Source: Rhizobium tibeticum
GTDB lineage: Bacteria > Pseudomonadota > Alphaproteobacteria > Rhizobiales > Rhizobiaceae
Length of the DNA stretch: 64,000 nucleotides
Direction of reading: 5' to 3'
Assembly: GCF_900110205.1 (NCBI RefSeq)
Contig: NZ_FOCV01000016.1
Location: 62,001 to 126,000, forward strand
The position numbers and the translations under genes are program-made. This document shows positions 1-10,106 of this stretch, piece after piece (the first letter of the stretch is position 1; each line of letters starts with the position of its first letter). Under the pieces are notes generated by a model. The model was not told the DNA's origin and did not search any database. It saw only the letters and a list, made by a program, of their open reading frames with translations.

Positions 1-527
1 AAGCCCTCGGTCTGCCAGTCAAGCTGCATGCCGAGCAGTTGTCCAATCTCGGCGGCGCGAAACTTGCGGCCTCCTACGATGCGCTCTCTGCCGATCATCT
101 CGAATATCTGGATGCGGAAGGTGCCGCAGCCATGGCCGCGGCCGGTACGGTCGCCGTTTTGTTGCCGGGCGCCTTCTACGCCATCAATGAAAAGCAGAAG
201 CCGCCCGTCCAGGCACTGCGCGAGGCCGGCACTTGGATCGCCATTGCGACCGATTGCAATCCCGGCACCTCGCCGCTGACCTCGCTGCTTCTGACGATGA
301 ACATGTCAGCGACCCTCTTCGGCCTCACTGTCGAAGAATGCATTGCCGGTGCAACGCGTGAAGGTGCGCGCGCCCTTGCTCTGTTGGACGAGACCGGAAC
401 ACTTGAGAACGGCAAGTCCGCCGATTTCGCGATCTGGGACGTCGAGAGCCTGGCTGAACTCGTCTACCGCATCGGCTTCAACCCGCTTCATGCACATGTC
501 TTCAAGGGCGAAAGGATCGACCGTTGA
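1..527 (+). CDS. hutI: Imidazolonepropionase, C-terminal part (5' end outside window)
   Basis: The reading frame is open from base 3 and ends at the TGA at 525-527, so only about the last 174 residues are present. The enzyme hydrolyses 4-imidazolone-5-propionate to N-formimino-glutamate in the cytosol, the third step of histidine breakdown. The fragment begins with the HAEQLS stretch, whose His is expected to be a substrate or metal residue of this amidohydrolase family, and later has [10 protein letters not shown], whose Asp is the usual last metal ligand. Its stop overlaps the TTG start of hutH by four bases, which implies translational coupling. The identity is secure from this context. 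Confidence 0.95.
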   Translation, partial: ALGLPVKLHAEQLSNLGGAKLAASYDALSADHLEYLDAEGAAAMAAAGTVAVLLPGAFYAINEKQKPPVQALREAGTWIAIATDCNPGTSPLTSLLLTMNMSATLFGLTVEECIAGATREGARALALLDETGTLENGKSADFAIWDVESLAELVYRIGFNPLHAHVFKGERIDR

Positions 528-2059
528 CCATTACCCTTCATCCCGGCTCTGTATCGCTCAAGGATCTGGAGACGATCTACTGGACCGGTACGCCGGCGAG
601 GCTCGATGCATCCTTCGATGCCGGCATCGCCAAGGCGGCTGCCCGCATCGCTGAGATCGCGGCTGGCAATGCTCCGGTGTACGGCATCAATACCGGCTTC
701 GGAAAACTCGCCTCGATCAAGATCGACGCGGCCGACGTCGCGACCCTGCAGCGCAATCTGATCCTTTCGCACTGCTGCGGCGTCGGCGCGCCGCTTCCCG
801 AAAATGTTGTTCGCCTGATCATGGCCCTGAAGCTGGTTTCGCTCGGCCGCGGCGCGTCGGGCGTGCGGCTGGAACTGGTGCGGCTGATTGAAGGCATGCT
901 GGAAAAAGGCGTGATCCCGGTTATCCCGGAAAAGGGCTCCGTCGGCGCCTCGGGCGACCTCGCGCCACTTGCCCATATGGCCGCCGTGATGATGGGCGAA
1001 GCCGAAGCCTTCTTCGCCGGCGAGCGCCTGTCCGGCGCGGCCGCCCTTGCGAAAGCCGGTTTGAAGCCGATCGTGCTCGCCGCCAAGGAGGGCCTGGCGC
1101 TCATCAACGGCACGCAAACCTCGACGGCGCTGGCACTTGCCGGCCTCTTCCGGGCACACCGGGCCGCACAGGCGGCATTGATCACCGGTGCCATGTCGAC
1201 GGATGCGGCCATGGGCTCGTCCGCGCCCTTCCATCCCGATATTCACACACTGCGTGGCCACAGGGGTCAGATAGATACGGCAACGGCGCTTCGCGCGCTG
1301 CTCGAAAGCTCGATTATCCGCCAGAGCCATATCGAAGGCGACGAGCGCGTCCAGGATCCTTATTGCATTCGTTGTCAGCCGCAGGTCGATGGCGCCTGCC
1401 TGGACATCCTGCGTTCGGTCGCGCGCACGCTGGAGATCGAGGCGAACGCCGTTACCGACAACCCGCTGGTGCTGTCGGACAACTCCGTTGTCTCGGGCGG
1501 CAACTTCCATGCCGAGCCGGTTGCCTTCGCAGCCGACCAGATCGCACTTGCCGTCTGTGAAATCGGTGCGATTGCCCAGCGGCGCATTGCCCTGCTGGTC
1601 GATCCCGCACTCTCCTACGGACTGCCGGCCTTCCTGGCAAAGAAGCCCGGTCTCAACTCCGGCCTGATGATCGCGGAGGTCACGTCCGCGGCGCTGATGT
1701 CGGAAAACAAGCAGATGTCACATCCGGCTTCCGTCGATTCGACACCAACATCGGCCAACCAGGAAGATCACGTCTCCATGGCCTGCCACGGCGCCCGGCG
1801 GCTGCTGCAGATGACCGACAATCTCTTCAGCATTATCGGCATCGAAGCACTGACGGCGGCCCAGGGTGTGGAATTCCGCGCACCGCTCACAACAAGCCCC
1901 GAGCTGCAAAAGGCGATTGCCACCATTCGCGATGCGGTGCCGACGCTTGAGGTCGACCGCTACATGGCAAACGACCTCAAGGCGGCAGGCGACCTCGTTG
2001 CCACGGGCGCGCTGAATGCATCCGTCGCACGCGGCATCTTGCCGGTTCTGGAGGGCTGA
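524..2059 (+). CDS. hutH: Histidine ammonia-lyase
   Basis: This 511-residue enzyme converts L-histidine to trans-urocanate and ammonia, the entry step of the hut pathway. The self-processing Ala-Ser-Gly triad that forms the MIO cofactor is visible at residues 142-144, inside [14 protein letters not shown], the same position as in characterised bacterial enzymes. The length fits the family. The start is a TTG overlapping the hutI stop (TTGA). No internal ATG gives a better N-terminus, because the MTITLHPG opening is typical. The gene lies in the order hutI-hutH-hutG-hutU, so urocanate made here is used by hutU downstream. Confidence 0.97.
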   Translation: MTITLHPGSVSLKDLETIYWTGTPARLDASFDAGIAKAAARIAEIAAGNAPVYGINTGFGKLASIKIDAADVATLQRNLILSHCCGVGAPLPENVVRLIMALKLVSLGRGASGVRLELVRLIEGMLEKGVIPVIPEKGSVGASGDLAPLAHMAAVMMGEAEAFFAGERLSGAAALAKAGLKPIVLAAKEGLALINGTQTSTALALAGLFRAHRAAQAALITGAMSTDAAMGSSAPFHPDIHTLRGHRGQIDTATALRALLESSIIRQSHIEGDERVQDPYCIRCQPQVDGACLDILRSVARTLEIEANAVTDNPLVLSDNSVVSGGNFHAEPVAFAADQIALAVCEIGAIAQRRIALLVDPALSYGLPAFLAKKPGLNSGLMIAEVTSAALMSENKQMSHPASVDSTPTSANQEDHVSMACHGARRLLQMTDNLFSIIGIEALTAAQGVEFRAPLTTSPELQKAIATIRDAVPTLEVDRYMANDLKAAGDLVATGALNASVARGILPVLEG

Positions 2060-2060
2060 C

Positions 2061-2861
2061 ATGGCTGTTTTCGACGTCAAGCAGGGCACATCGCCCATTA
2101 TCCTCGGCTTACCCCACACCGGCACCGAGGTTTCGACCGACATCTGGGAGCGCCTGAACGATAATGGCAAGATGCTTGCCGATACCGACTGGCATATCCA
2201 TCACCTCTATGACGGCCTGCTTTCCGATCCAACGACGGTGCGCGCGACGTTCCACCGCTACGTCATCGATGCGAACCGCGATCCGGCAGGCGTCAGCCTC
2301 TATCCCGGCCAGAACACCACCGGTCTTATTCCGGAAACGGATTTCGACGGAAAGGCGATCTGGAAGGATGGGCAGGCGCCCGGGGTGGACGACATCCCAG
2401 CGCGGCTGCGGGACTTTCACGCGCCATATCACGAAGCGCTTGCAGCCGAGATCGAGCGTGTAAGAGCAATCCACGGCGTGGCGATCCTCTACGACTGCCA
2501 CTCGATCCGCTCCCACATTCCTTTCCTCTTCGAAGGCAAGTTGCCGGATTTCAATATCGGCACGGACATGGGCAAGACCTGCGACAGCGCTATCGAGCAG
2601 GCGACACTCACCGTCGTCGAAGCCGCCGAGGGCTACGACAGTGTGCTCAACGGTCGCTTCAAGGGCGGGTGGACGACGCGCCACTATGGTCGTCCGGAAA
2701 CGGGTGTGCACGCCATCCAGATGGAGCTTGCGCAATCGACGCATCTTCAAGCCGAGGCGCCGCCTTTTGCCTACGACGCCGCCAAGGCAGAGCGCCTTCG
2801 CGTCCATCTCAAAGACATTCTGGTGCGCATCGAGCAGATCGCGCCGGGCCTGAAACGATAA
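2061..2861 (+). CDS. hutG: N-formylglutamate deformylase
   Basis: This 266-residue protein belongs to the N-formylglutamate amidohydrolase family and removes formate from N-formylglutamate to give glutamate. Family motifs seen are GLPHTGTEV near the N-terminus, DCHSIRS in the middle and [19 protein letters not shown] toward the C-terminus. The frame is open upstream to base 2016, but the ATG at 2061 is chosen. It follows the hutH stop by one base, has GGAGGG just upstream at 2050-2055, and starts the conserved MAVFDV sequence. A deformylase implies the five-step hut route through formimino- and formylglutamate. The deiminase HutF is not in the window. Confidence 0.93.
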   Translation: MAVFDVKQGTSPIILGLPHTGTEVSTDIWERLNDNGKMLADTDWHIHHLYDGLLSDPTTVRATFHRYVIDANRDPAGVSLYPGQNTTGLIPETDFDGKAIWKDGQAPGVDDIPARLRDFHAPYHEALAAEIERVRAIHGVAILYDCHSIRSHIPFLFEGKLPDFNIGTDMGKTCDSAIEQATLTVVEAAEGYDSVLNGRFKGGWTTRHYGRPETGVHAIQMELAQSTHLQAEAPPFAYDAAKAERLRVHLKDILVRIEQIAPGLKR

Positions 2862-2886
2862 CGATCACTCGACAGGGGGAACCCGC

Positions 2887-4563
2887 ATGACCGCAAACCC
2901 ACGCCACAACATTCGCGAGATCCGCGCGCCGCGCGGCAACGAGCTCAATGCCAAGAGCTGGATGACGGAAGCGCCGTTGCGTATGCTGATGAACAACCTC
3001 GACCCGGACGTCGCCGAGAACCCGAACGAGCTCGTGGTCTATGGCGGCATAGGTCGTGCGGCCCGTACCTGGGACGATTTCGACCGCATTGCCGCGACGC
3101 TCAAAACGCTGAACGAGGATGAGACGCTGCTCGTGCAGTCCGGCAAGCCGGTCGGCGTGTTCCGCACACACAAGGATGCGCCGCGCGTCCTGATCGCCAA
3201 CTCGAACCTCGTGCCGCACTGGGCGACGTGGGATCACTTCAATGAGCTGGATAAGAAGGGCCTTGCCATGTATGGCCAGATGACGGCTGGCTCGTGGATC
3301 TATATCGGCACGCAGGGCATCGTCCAGGGCACCTACGAGACCTTCGTCGAGGCCGGACGCCAGCACTACGGCGGCAACCTCAAGGGCAAGTGGGTGCTGA
3401 CCGGCGGGCTCGGCGGCATGGGCGGCGCCCAGCCGCTGGCCGCCGTCATGGCCGGCGCGTCGTGCCTTGCCGTCGAGTGCAACCCCGACTCGATCGATTT
3501 CCGCCTGCGCACCCGTTACGTCGACGAAAAGGCCGAGACGCTGGACGAGGCAATGGAGATGATCGCCCGCTGGACCAAGAACGGCGAGGCGAAGTCGGTC
3601 GGCCTGCTCGGCAACACCGCCGAAATCCTACCCGAGATGGTCCGCCGCGGCATCCGCCCCGACATGGTCACCGACCAGACCTCCGCGCACGACCCGGTCA
3701 ACGGCTACCTGCCGAAGGGCTGGACGATGGGTGAGTGGAAGGACAAGCGCGTTTCCGATCCGAAGGCGGTCGAGAAGGCCGCCCGCGCCTCGATGCGCGA
3801 GCATGTCGAGGCCATGATCGCCTTCCAGGACATGGGCATCCCGACCTTCGACTACGGCAACAACATCCGCCAGGTGGCCAAGGATGAAGGCCTCGAAAAC
3901 GCCTTCGCTTTCCCGGGCTTCGTACCGGCCTATATCCGCCCGCTCTTCTGCCGCGGCATCGGCCCCTTCCGCTGGGCGGCCCTGTCGGGCGATCCGGAGG
4001 ATATTTACAAGACCGACGCCAAGGTGAAAGAACTGCTGCCCGACAACAAGCACCTGCACAATTGGCTGGATATGGCGCGCGAGCGCATCTCCTTCCAGGG
4101 CCTGCCGGCGCGCATTTGCTGGGTCGGTCTCGGCGATCGTCATCGCCTCGGGCTTGCCTTCAACGAGATGGTGAAGAACGGCGAGCTGAAAGCCCCGGTC
4201 GTCATCGGTCGCGACCACCTCGACTCCGGCTCGGTCGCCTCGCCGAACCGCGAAACCGAAGCGATGAAGGACGGCTCAGATGCCGTCTCCGACTGGCCGC
4301 TGCTCAATGCTCTGCTCAACACGGCATCGGGTGCCACCTGGGTGTCGCTCCATCACGGCGGCGGCGTCGGCATGGGCTTCTCCCAGCATTCCGGCATGGT
4401 CATCTGTGCCGATGGCACGGACGACGCCGCAAGGCGCCTTGAGCGCGTGCTCTGGAACGACCCGGCGACCGGCGTCATGCGCCACGCCGATGCCGGCTAT
4501 GAGATTGCCCTCGATTGTGCCAAGCAACAGGGCCTGCGCCTGCCAGCGATCCTCGGGAATTGA
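2887..4563 (+). CDS. hutU: Urocanate hydratase (urocanase)
   Basis: This 558-residue cytosolic enzyme adds water to urocanate to form imidazolonepropionate, using tightly bound NAD+ as an electrophile. The glycine-rich NAD-binding segment [14 protein letters not shown] and the conserved [15 protein letters not shown] segment near the C-terminus are both present, and the length is that of the family. A GGGGA ribosome-binding sequence lies just before the ATG. It is the last intact gene of the hutIHGU run. A 9-bp inverted repeat follows the stop at once, and then a toxin-antitoxin relic, before hutD. Confidence 0.97.
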   Translation: MTANPRHNIREIRAPRGNELNAKSWMTEAPLRMLMNNLDPDVAENPNELVVYGGIGRAARTWDDFDRIAATLKTLNEDETLLVQSGKPVGVFRTHKDAPRVLIANSNLVPHWATWDHFNELDKKGLAMYGQMTAGSWIYIGTQGIVQGTYETFVEAGRQHYGGNLKGKWVLTGGLGGMGGAQPLAAVMAGASCLAVECNPDSIDFRLRTRYVDEKAETLDEAMEMIARWTKNGEAKSVGLLGNTAEILPEMVRRGIRPDMVTDQTSAHDPVNGYLPKGWTMGEWKDKRVSDPKAVEKAARASMREHVEAMIAFQDMGIPTFDYGNNIRQVAKDEGLENAFAFPGFVPAYIRPLFCRGIGPFRWAALSGDPEDIYKTDAKVKELLPDNKHLHNWLDMARERISFQGLPARICWVGLGDRHRLGLAFNEMVKNGELKAPVVIGRDHLDSGSVASPNRETEAMKDGSDAVSDWPLLNALLNTASGATWVSLHHGGGVGMGFSQHSGMVICADGTDDAARRLERVLWNDPATGVMRHADAGYEIALDCAKQQGLRLPAILGN

Positions 4564-4572
4564 TCTCTTGGA

Positions 4573-4600
4573 CCGGGCCTCAACACTCCATGAGGCCCGG
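4573..4600 (+). terminator. Inverted repeat after hutU, possible terminator
   Basis: CCGGGCCTC at 4573-4581 pairs perfectly with GAGGCCCGG at 4592-4600 around a 10-base loop. It starts 10 bases after the hutU stop. There is no T-run after it, so it could act as a Rho-dependent or mRNA-end hairpin. It overlaps the 3' end of the toxin relic on the other strand, so it may serve both directions. Confidence 0.45.
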
Positions 4601-4963
4601 ATACTGCAGCACAGCCTTATCGACCGTAACCAGAGGAATGCCTTCGATCTTTGACTGGCAAGCAGGATCCGGTCGAAGGGATCCTTGTGAATGGCGGGAG
4701 TGCTGCGATAGCGAGCGCGGGCTCGCCGCTGACGGGCATCTCTTCGTAGCCGTTTTGAGGGAGACGTTCGCTCAGTATCGAAGGATCGGCGCGAAAATCT
4801 GGCGAGCCTGCGCATGCTTGATGGCGGTTTCCCAGATGCTGGCGGGGCTAAAAAAGGGCTCGTCTGCTCGCCCTCGGTCAGTGCTCTCACATGATCGGGC
4901 AGCCGCTCGCTGTTGCCGGCTGCCCAGATCAGAATGGACGTATCAAGGAGCAGGTTCGCCGTG
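4580..4963 (-). pseudogene. PIN-domain (VapC-type) toxin relic with several frameshifts
   Basis: Read on the minus strand, pieces of one PIN-domain protein occur in order but in changing frames: LLLDTSILIWAAG at the start, SPASIWETAIKHAQ, then SERLPQNGYEEMPVSGEPAL, then IHKDPFDRILLA, and finally IEGIPLVTVDKAVLQYPGL before a TGA at 4580-4582. Together these match the full length of a VapC-like endoribonuclease toxin, including the N-terminal Asp and the HKDPFDR motif. At least three or four frame changes are needed, so no active toxin can be made. Its partner relic lies directly upstream. The call rests on motif recognition by eye. Confidence 0.8.
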
Positions 4964-5102
4964 TGTCGAAATCGTCTGGAACTGCGATCATACCCTTCAT
5001 GAAGCCGATCCGCCGCTTCTTCGGGGCATCGGTCTCCTGGAGGGGAACAACTTTCACCAGGGGCTTTCCAGCCTTAGCTATGATGAAGGCCTGCGTCTCG
5101 CT
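4929..5102 (-). pseudogene. Phd/VapB-type antitoxin relic, N-terminus lost
   Basis: The minus-strand frame reads QAFIIAKAGKPLVKVVPL followed by a C-terminal part with PKKRRIGFMKG and VPDDFDT, the usual shape of a Phd/YefM-like antitoxin partnered with a PIN toxin. A stop codon (complement of 5103-5105) cuts it off before the DNA-binding N-terminus. After the Asp-Phe-Asp segment the frame runs into the toxin sequence instead of the normal ending. It is therefore a remnant, and together with the toxin relic it is a dead toxin-antitoxin module inserted between hutU and hutD. Confidence 0.7.
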
Positions 5103-5141
5103 TCATGAATGTTTACGGTCGGCATGGCTGCCTCGATAGAC

Positions 5142-5167
5142 TTAGTCCACTAAACTTAGTTCACTAT
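5142..5167. promoter_or_regulatory. Two tandem near-palindromes upstream of hutD, possible operator
   Basis: TTAGT-CC-ACTAA at 5142-5153 is a perfect inverted repeat. TTAGT-TC-ACTAT at 5156-5167 is a second, nearly perfect copy with a 14-base period. The pair ends 28 bases before the hutD start. The arrangement looks like a double operator for a dimeric regulator. The regulator is unknown. Confidence 0.45.
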
Positions 5168-5194
5168 GTCCTCTTTTGCATTGATGGAACCAAA

Positions 5195-5779
5195 ATGACC
5201 CGTGCCACTGTCCTCAAAGCCAGTACTTATCGTCGCATGCCATGGAAAAACGGTGGCGGTGAGACGATCGAAATTGCCGTCTCGCCCGCGGGCGCGGCAC
5301 TGTCTGATTTCGACTGGCGCATCAGTATGGCGACAGTAGCGACGGATGGCCCGTTCTCGATCTTTCCCGGTATCGACCGCACGCTTTCGATCCTGGAAGG
5401 CAACGGTATGTCGCTTTCAATCGATGGCGGCGCGCCGGTGCTGCTGACGCGGGACAGCGATCCCCTCGCCTTTCCCGCGGATGTCTCGGTTTCGGCAACG
5501 CTTGCCGACGGAACCATTACGGACCTGAATGTCATGAGCCGTCGCGCCAGCCTGCGGCATAGGGTCGATCGGATCGATGTCGATACCACGTCCACGCTGA
5601 AAGTGCATGCAACGACGTGGCTTGCCTTGTGCGATCGCGGCGACGTCATCCTCGAATGCGGTCGCAATCGCGCCGTCCTTGGGCTGGGCGATGCATTTTT
5701 GCTGGAGGGTGGCGAAGGTGCAGATGTTGTTTTGAGCGGCCGGGCGCTTTGTTACCTCATTGCGATCGAAAGCACCTGA
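5195..5779 (+). CDS. hutD: HutD family protein
   Basis: The protein has 194 residues and starts with the typical HutD opening, a Tyr-Arg-Arg-Met-Pro-Trp-Lys-Asn-Gly-Gly-Gly-Glu-Thr stretch around residues 10-22. HutD is a bicupin-fold protein of the histidine-utilisation regulon, thought to limit or govern pathway flux, and its exact activity is not settled. The frame is open back to base 5105, but that start would include a tandem operator-like sequence. The ATG at 5195 gives the conserved N-terminus and is preferred. It sits about 630 bases after hutU, separated by a toxin-antitoxin relic, so it probably has its own promoter. Confidence 0.88.
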   Translation: MTRATVLKASTYRRMPWKNGGGETIEIAVSPAGAALSDFDWRISMATVATDGPFSIFPGIDRTLSILEGNGMSLSIDGGAPVLLTRDSDPLAFPADVSVSATLADGTITDLNVMSRRASLRHRVDRIDVDTTSTLKVHATTWLALCDRGDVILECGRNRAVLGLGDAFLLEGGEGADVVLSGRALCYLIAIEST

Positions 5780-5847
5780 ACCTCGCAGCCGGCGATCTGT
5801 CGCCAGAGCGTGCGTTCTGGAAATCATGTCCAAAACAATATTATCAC

Positions 5848-5858
5848 TATAGTCTATA
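5848..5858. promoter_or_regulatory. Palindrome in promoter region of sulfonate-type ABC operon
   Basis: TATAG-T-CTATA is a perfect 11-base palindrome in an AT-rich stretch 105 bases before the solute-binding-protein start. AT-rich dyads of this kind are common as regulator sites upstream of sulfonate importers. The regulator cannot be named from the sequence. Confidence 0.3.
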
Positions 5859-5962
5859 AAATAGATGGTTTTACCTATCTGAGAACGAATGTCCGCCCTA
5901 GTGTTTTCCTGTCGAAACACATTCAAGCGCTGCAGCGAAGCTCAGTCGCAAGGGGGCAAAAC

Positions 5963-6976
5963 ATGAATATCAGGACACTATTGGCGGCGATTACACTCGG
6001 TTCCGCCAGCCTGCTGGCACCTTTTGTTGCCCAGGCAGGCGACAAGAAGGTAGTTGTTGCTTATCAGACCGATGCACTGCCGTCGTCTGTCGCGATCGCT
6101 AATGGCGAATTTGCCAAGGCAACCGGCTATGACATCGATTTCCGCAAGTTCAACTCCGGGGCCGAGATCTTCGCGGCCATAGCGTCGGGCGATGTGCAGG
6201 TCGGCTATGTCGGCTCGAGTCCCCTTGCAGCGGCGACGTCGCGCGGATTGGAGGTCAAGGCCTTCTACCTCTCTTCGATCTCCGGCATCGACGAGGCGCT
6301 CGTCGTTCGAAACGGCTCCGGCATTGCGGCTCTATCTGACCTAAAGGGCAAGAAGCTTGCGGCTGCACCCGTTTCCACGGACCACTACCAGCTACTGGCA
6401 CTGATCAAGTCGCTGGGGCTGACGGAAAAGGACGTTCAGGTCTTTGCAATTCCGCAGCCAGAGATCGTTGCCAGCTACAATCGCGGTGACATCGATGGCG
6501 GCTTTGTCTGGGATCCGGCGCTGACCGAGCTCAAGAAGAACGGCAAGGTGCTCGTCACCTCCAAGGATGTGGCAGACAAAGGCGCTCCGACCTTCTCCGC
6601 CTGGGTCGCGGCATCGAAGTTTGCCGACGAAAACCCGGCGTTCTTAAAGAGCTTCGCCGGCGTCATCAACAAGTACTATGCCTCCTTTGCAGCAGACAAG
6701 AAGGCTTGGGTCGCCGACAGCGACAATGCCAAGCTCCTTGCCAATGCACTCGGCGGAACGTCTGAGCAGCAGGCTGCCGCGCTCAAGAACCTCACCCTGC
6801 TGACGCCTGAGGTCCAGGCTTCCGAAGCCTGGCTCGGCGGTGGCGAAAAGTCCGGCGCAGCCAAGATCCTCAAGGAAACGGCCGCCTTCCTGAAGGACCA
6901 GGGCAAGGTGAGCGAGGTGCTGCCAAGCTACGCGGCCTTTGTGACGCCGGATGCGCTGGTCAACGCAAGTAACTGA
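5963..6976 (+). CDS. Taurine/sulfonate-type ABC transporter, periplasmic solute-binding protein
   Basis: The 337-residue product has a Sec signal peptide with a hydrophobic core (LLAAITLGSASLLAPF) and probable cleavage after Ala-Gln-Ala. The mature part resembles TauA/SsuA/NMT1-type binding proteins: VVVAYQTDALPSSVA at the start, then GYVGSSPLAAA and KKLAAAPVSTDHY. The ATG at 5963 is chosen over the longer frame from 5810, because the extra upstream residues would precede the signal peptide. AGGGGG lies 7 bases before it. It heads an operon with an ATPase, a permease and a monooxygenase, so the ligand is probably an organosulfur compound such as taurine or an alkanesulfonate. Confidence 0.85.
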   Translation: MNIRTLLAAITLGSASLLAPFVAQAGDKKVVVAYQTDALPSSVAIANGEFAKATGYDIDFRKFNSGAEIFAAIASGDVQVGYVGSSPLAAATSRGLEVKAFYLSSISGIDEALVVRNGSGIAALSDLKGKKLAAAPVSTDHYQLLALIKSLGLTEKDVQVFAIPQPEIVASYNRGDIDGGFVWDPALTELKKNGKVLVTSKDVADKGAPTFSAWVAASKFADENPAFLKSFAGVINKYYASFAADKKAWVADSDNAKLLANALGGTSEQQAAALKNLTLLTPEVQASEAWLGGGEKSGAAKILKETAAFLKDQGKVSEVLPSYAAFVTPDALVNASN

Positions 6977-7003
6977 AACACCACGACAATCATCCCATCC
7001 GCT

Positions 7004-7031
7004 GACGCTGGCGCGATAACGCGCCAGCGTC
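7004..7031 (+). other. Intergenic hairpin after solute-binding-protein gene
   Basis: GACGCTGGCGCG (7004-7015) and CGCGCCAGCGTC (7020-7031) form a perfect 12-bp stem with the loop ATAA. It begins 28 bases after the binding-protein stop and ends 20 bases before the ATPase start. There is no T-run, so it more likely stabilises the 3' end of the upstream mRNA segment or causes partial attenuation than ends transcription. Confidence 0.7.
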
Positions 7032-7051
7032 GCAAGACGAAGAGACGTCAC

Positions 7052-7843
7052 ATGCTAAAAGTCGATCACGCAAGCGTCTATTTCAGGACTCGTGAAGGCC
7101 AAACGGTCCAGGCCCTCGATCGCGTTTCTCTCGATATTCCCGACAGCGGCTTCGTCGTGGCACTCGGTGCCTCGGGTTGCGGCAAGTCGACGTTGCTCAA
7201 CGCGATTGCGGGTTTCCTGCCGCTGTCAGCAGGCACGATCACGCTGGACGGGCGACCGGTTCGCGGTCCCGGCGCCGATCGCGGTGTTGTATTCCAAAAG
7301 GACACACTGCTGCCTTGGAAGACGGTTGTCGACAATGTCGCGCTTGGACCGCAGTTTGCCGGAGCTCCAAAAGCGGTGCGGCGCGCCCGCGCCGAGGAGA
7401 TTCTCTCCCTCGTCGGTCTCAAAGACTTTGCGAGGGCCTTTCCCTACGAATTGTCTGGCGGCATGCGCCAGCGGGTCGGCATTGCCCGGGCTCTTGCAGC
7501 CGAGCCCGACGTGCTTCTGATGGACGAGCCGTTCGGGGCCCTGGACAGCTTGACGCGCGAGCAGATGCAGGAGTTGCTCGTATCGATCTGGAAGGAGACG
7601 GGCAAACGCATCTTCTTCATCACCCACTCGATAGAGGAGGCTCTCTTCCTCGGCACGCAGGTCGTGGTGATGTCGCCGCGTCCCGGCCGCATCGTCGCGC
7701 GCTTCGATCTCGATTTCGTCCGTGAGTTCGCCCGGACCGGCGACGCGCGATCGATCAAGACCGCGTCAGAGTTCGGCAGTTTACGAGAGGAAATCCGCGC
7801 CATTCTGCATGGTTCCGACGGGTTCAGGAGTGCGGCGGAATGA
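7052..7843 (+). CDS. Taurine/sulfonate-type ABC transporter ATP-binding protein
   Basis: This 263-residue cytoplasmic ATPase energises the importer. Walker [10 protein letters not shown] is near residue 40, the signature LSGGMRQRV near 135, Walker [13 protein letters not shown] near 155 and the switch His in [10 protein letters not shown] near 190. The LSGGMRQRV signature with DEPFGALD is typical of the TauB/SsuB/NrtD group. GAAGAG precedes the ATG. The last four bases overlap the permease start (ATGA), which suggests coupled translation and complex assembly. Confidence 0.9.
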   Translation: MLKVDHASVYFRTREGQTVQALDRVSLDIPDSGFVVALGASGCGKSTLLNAIAGFLPLSAGTITLDGRPVRGPGADRGVVFQKDTLLPWKTVVDNVALGPQFAGAPKAVRRARAEEILSLVGLKDFARAFPYELSGGMRQRVGIARALAAEPDVLLMDEPFGALDSLTREQMQELLVSIWKETGKRIFFITHSIEEALFLGTQVVVMSPRPGRIVARFDLDFVREFARTGDARSIKTASEFGSLREEIRAILHGSDGFRSAAE

Positions 7844-8694
7844 GTGACGCCATCGAAATGAGAAACATTGTCGCTAAGACCGAAGCCGGCCAGCCGAAGA
7901 CCGTTCGCCTGCAGGGTTATGGCGTCGGGCAAAGCAATACGCTTGTCATCAGTCTCACGACAGCGGTCGTGTTGATTGCCACCTGGTGGCTGGTTGCCAA
8001 GCTGGGCGTGGTGCCGCGCCTCTTCCTGCCCACGCCCCAAGAGGTTGTCGCACAGATCGGCGCCGTCTATCGCGACGGCTATGCCGGGGCCTCGCTTAGC
8101 GAACACGTCTCGGCAAGTCTGTTCAGGATCGCGACGGCCGCAGCGATCGCCATCGTGGTTGGCATCCCGCTCGGCTTGCTCATGGGGCTCAACCGCTGGG
8201 CAAAGGGGATACTCGATACACCGATCGAATTCTATTGGCCGCTGCCGCCGCTCGCCTATCTGCCGTTGATGATCATCTGGCTCGGTATTGGCGAAACCTC
8301 GAAAGTGACGCTTCTCGTCCTTGCCATGTTCGCGCCGATCTGCCTTTCGGCCCAGGCTGGCGTGCGCTCATTGCCGATAGAGCGTGTCAATGCGGCGCGA
8401 TCGCTTGGTGGAAAACCCTGGCAACTTCTCCTCAGTATCGTTTTGCCATCGGCCTTGCCCGAAATTCTAACCGGTATCCGCATCGCGCTTGGTATCGGCT
8501 GGGGCACGCTCGTCGCTGCCGAGCTGATCGCTTCCAATCGCGGCATCGGTTACATGATCATGTCCGCCTCCCAGTTTCTGGCAACGGACGTGGTCTTCGT
8601 CGGCATCGGTATCATCGCCGCCTGTGCATTTGCCTTCAGCGCCGCTGTTCGGCTCTTGGAAGCCACCCTCGTTCCGTGGAAAGGTAAGAGCTAA
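7840..8694 (+). CDS. Taurine/sulfonate-type ABC transporter permease
   Basis: The 284-residue membrane protein has about six hydrophobic segments and the cytoplasmic EAA-like loop that contacts the ATPase, seen as [20 protein letters not shown] followed by [17 protein letters not shown]. This is the TauC/SsuC pattern. The start ATG overlaps the ATPase stop by four bases. The N-terminal 35 residues are polar, as is usual for this group. It would form a homodimer in the inner membrane with two copies of the ATPase. Confidence 0.9.
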   Translation: MSDAIEMRNIVAKTEAGQPKTVRLQGYGVGQSNTLVISLTTAVVLIATWWLVAKLGVVPRLFLPTPQEVVAQIGAVYRDGYAGASLSEHVSASLFRIATAAAIAIVVGIPLGLLMGLNRWAKGILDTPIEFYWPLPPLAYLPLMIIWLGIGETSKVTLLVLAMFAPICLSAQAGVRSLPIERVNAARSLGGKPWQLLLSIVLPSALPEILTGIRIALGIGWGTLVAAELIASNRGIGYMIMSASQFLATDVVFVGIGIIAACAFAFSAAVRLLEATLVPWKGKS

Positions 8695-8759
8695 ACGGGC
8701 GCACAAGTGCCTTCACGGCTCACGACGCGCTCGAGCTCGCCGGCATAGGGAACGATGGC

Positions 8760-10106
8760 ATGAAGCAGATGCAGATCTACGCATTCGACATGAACTGCGT
8801 CGGCCATATCAACCACGGCATGTGGACGCATCCGCGCGATACGTCCCTTCATTACACGGACCTCGACTACTGGGTTGACCTTGCCCGTACCGCCGAGCGC
8901 GGCAAGCTGGACGGGATATTCCTCGCCGATATCGTTGGTGTCTACGATGTCTACAAGAGCAGTCCGGCGCCAGTCATCGAGGCGGGCGTGCAGATTCCGG
9001 TCAACGATCCGTTGATGCCGATCTCGGCAATGGCTTATGTCACCACGCATCTCGGCTTCGGGGTCACGGTCAACACCACTTACGAGCCGCCCTTTCTGTT
9101 GGCGCGACGGATGTCGACGCTCGATCACCTGACCAAGGGCCGGATCGGATGGAACATCGTTACCGGCTATCTTGACAGTGCCGCGCGTGCGATGGGCTTT
9201 GAAGCGTTGCCCGAGCATGATGCGCGTTACGATGCGGCCGAGGAATACCTCGAAATCCTCTACAAGCTTTGGGAGGGAAGCTGGGACGACGAGGCTGTGC
9301 TTCGCGACAAATCTCGGGCCGTCTTCGCCGACCCGTCGAAAGTGCGCGCCGTCAGGCATGAGGGTCAATACTACACGATGGAGGCAATCCACCTTGCACA
9401 GCCCTCACCGCAGCGCACGCCGGTGCTCTTTCAGGCAGGGGCCTCTGCGCGTGGACAGGATTTTGCGGCCCGCCACGCCGAATGCGTCTTCATCGCAGCG
9501 GCGACCCCACAGGCGGCACGACCGACTGTGGAGGCGCTGCGACGCAAAGCCGAGTTGGTTGGGCGCGGTGCCGATGCCTTGCGCGTTCTCGGTCTCGTCA
9601 CGGTCGTCGTTGGGCGCACGCAGAAGGAGGCGCAGGACAAGCTCGAGGACTATCGCAGGCATGCGAGCGTCGAGGCGTCCTTGGCGCACTATTCCGCCTC
9701 AACGGGCGTCGACTTCTCCAGATATGGCCTCGATGATCCGATCGAGCAGAGATCCACCAATGCCAATCAATCTGCGCTCGGCGCAATTACAAGGGAGCCG
9801 GGCACACTCCGCCAGATTATCGACCAGATGGTGCTTGGCAGCCGCATTAAGCCGATTGTCGGCTCGGCCGAGCAGGTCGCGGATCGCCTGGCGGCATGGC
9901 TTTTGGATGGTGGCGTGGACGGCTTCAATCTGGCGCGCACGGTGGCACCCGAAAGCCTGCGCGACTTTGTCGACCTCGTCGTGCCGGTGCTGCAGGAGCG
10001 CGGCCTGTTTAAGGCGGACTACGCCGAGGGTCCCCTCAGGAAAAAGCTGTTTGGCGGCAGCGGCAGGCTGCCATCCTCGCACCCTGCCGCCGCGTTTCGT
10101 TATTGA
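8760..10106 (+). CDS. FMN-dependent monooxygenase, luciferase-like (NtaA/SnaA/DszA type)
   Basis: The 448-residue product fits the bacterial luciferase-like superfamily branch that includes NtaA, SnaA and DszA. Visible family stretches are WVDLARTAERGKLDGIFLAD, TTHLGFGVTVNTTYEPPF, RRMSTLDHLTKGRIGWNIVT and LFQAGASARGQDFAA. Such enzymes use FMNH2 from a separate reductase, and several cleave C-S bonds. Its place 65 bases after the sulfonate-type ABC genes suggests that it desulfonates or oxidises the imported compound. No flavin reductase gene is adjacent. Its stop is directly beside the metI stop on the other strand, with no spacer. The substrate is unknown. Confidence 0.85.
   Translation: MKQMQIYAFDMNCVGHINHGMWTHPRDTSLHYTDLDYWVDLARTAERGKLDGIFLADIVGVYDVYKSSPAPVIEAGVQIPVNDPLMPISAMAYVTTHLGFGVTVNTTYEPPFLLARRMSTLDHLTKGRIGWNIVTGYLDSAARAMGFEALPEHDARYDAAEEYLEILYKLWEGSWDDEAVLRDKSRAVFADPSKVRAVRHEGQYYTMEAIHLAQPSPQRTPVLFQAGASARGQDFAARHAECVFIAAATPQAARPTVEALRRKAELVGRGADALRVLGLVTVVVGRTQKEAQDKLEDYRRHASVEASLAHYSASTGVDFSRYGLDDPIEQRSTNANQSALGAITREPGTLRQIIDQMVLGSRIKPIVGSAEQVADRLAAWLLDGGVDGFNLARTVAPESLRDFVDLVVPVLQERGLFKADYAEGPLRKKLFGGSGRLPSSHPAAAFRY

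Noticed and set aside
488-1510. Long minus-strand open frame opposite hutH
   Set aside because: It lies wholly antisense to a secure gene, has no ribosome-binding site and shows low-complexity Arg/Ala-rich sequence typical of shadow frames in GC-rich DNA.
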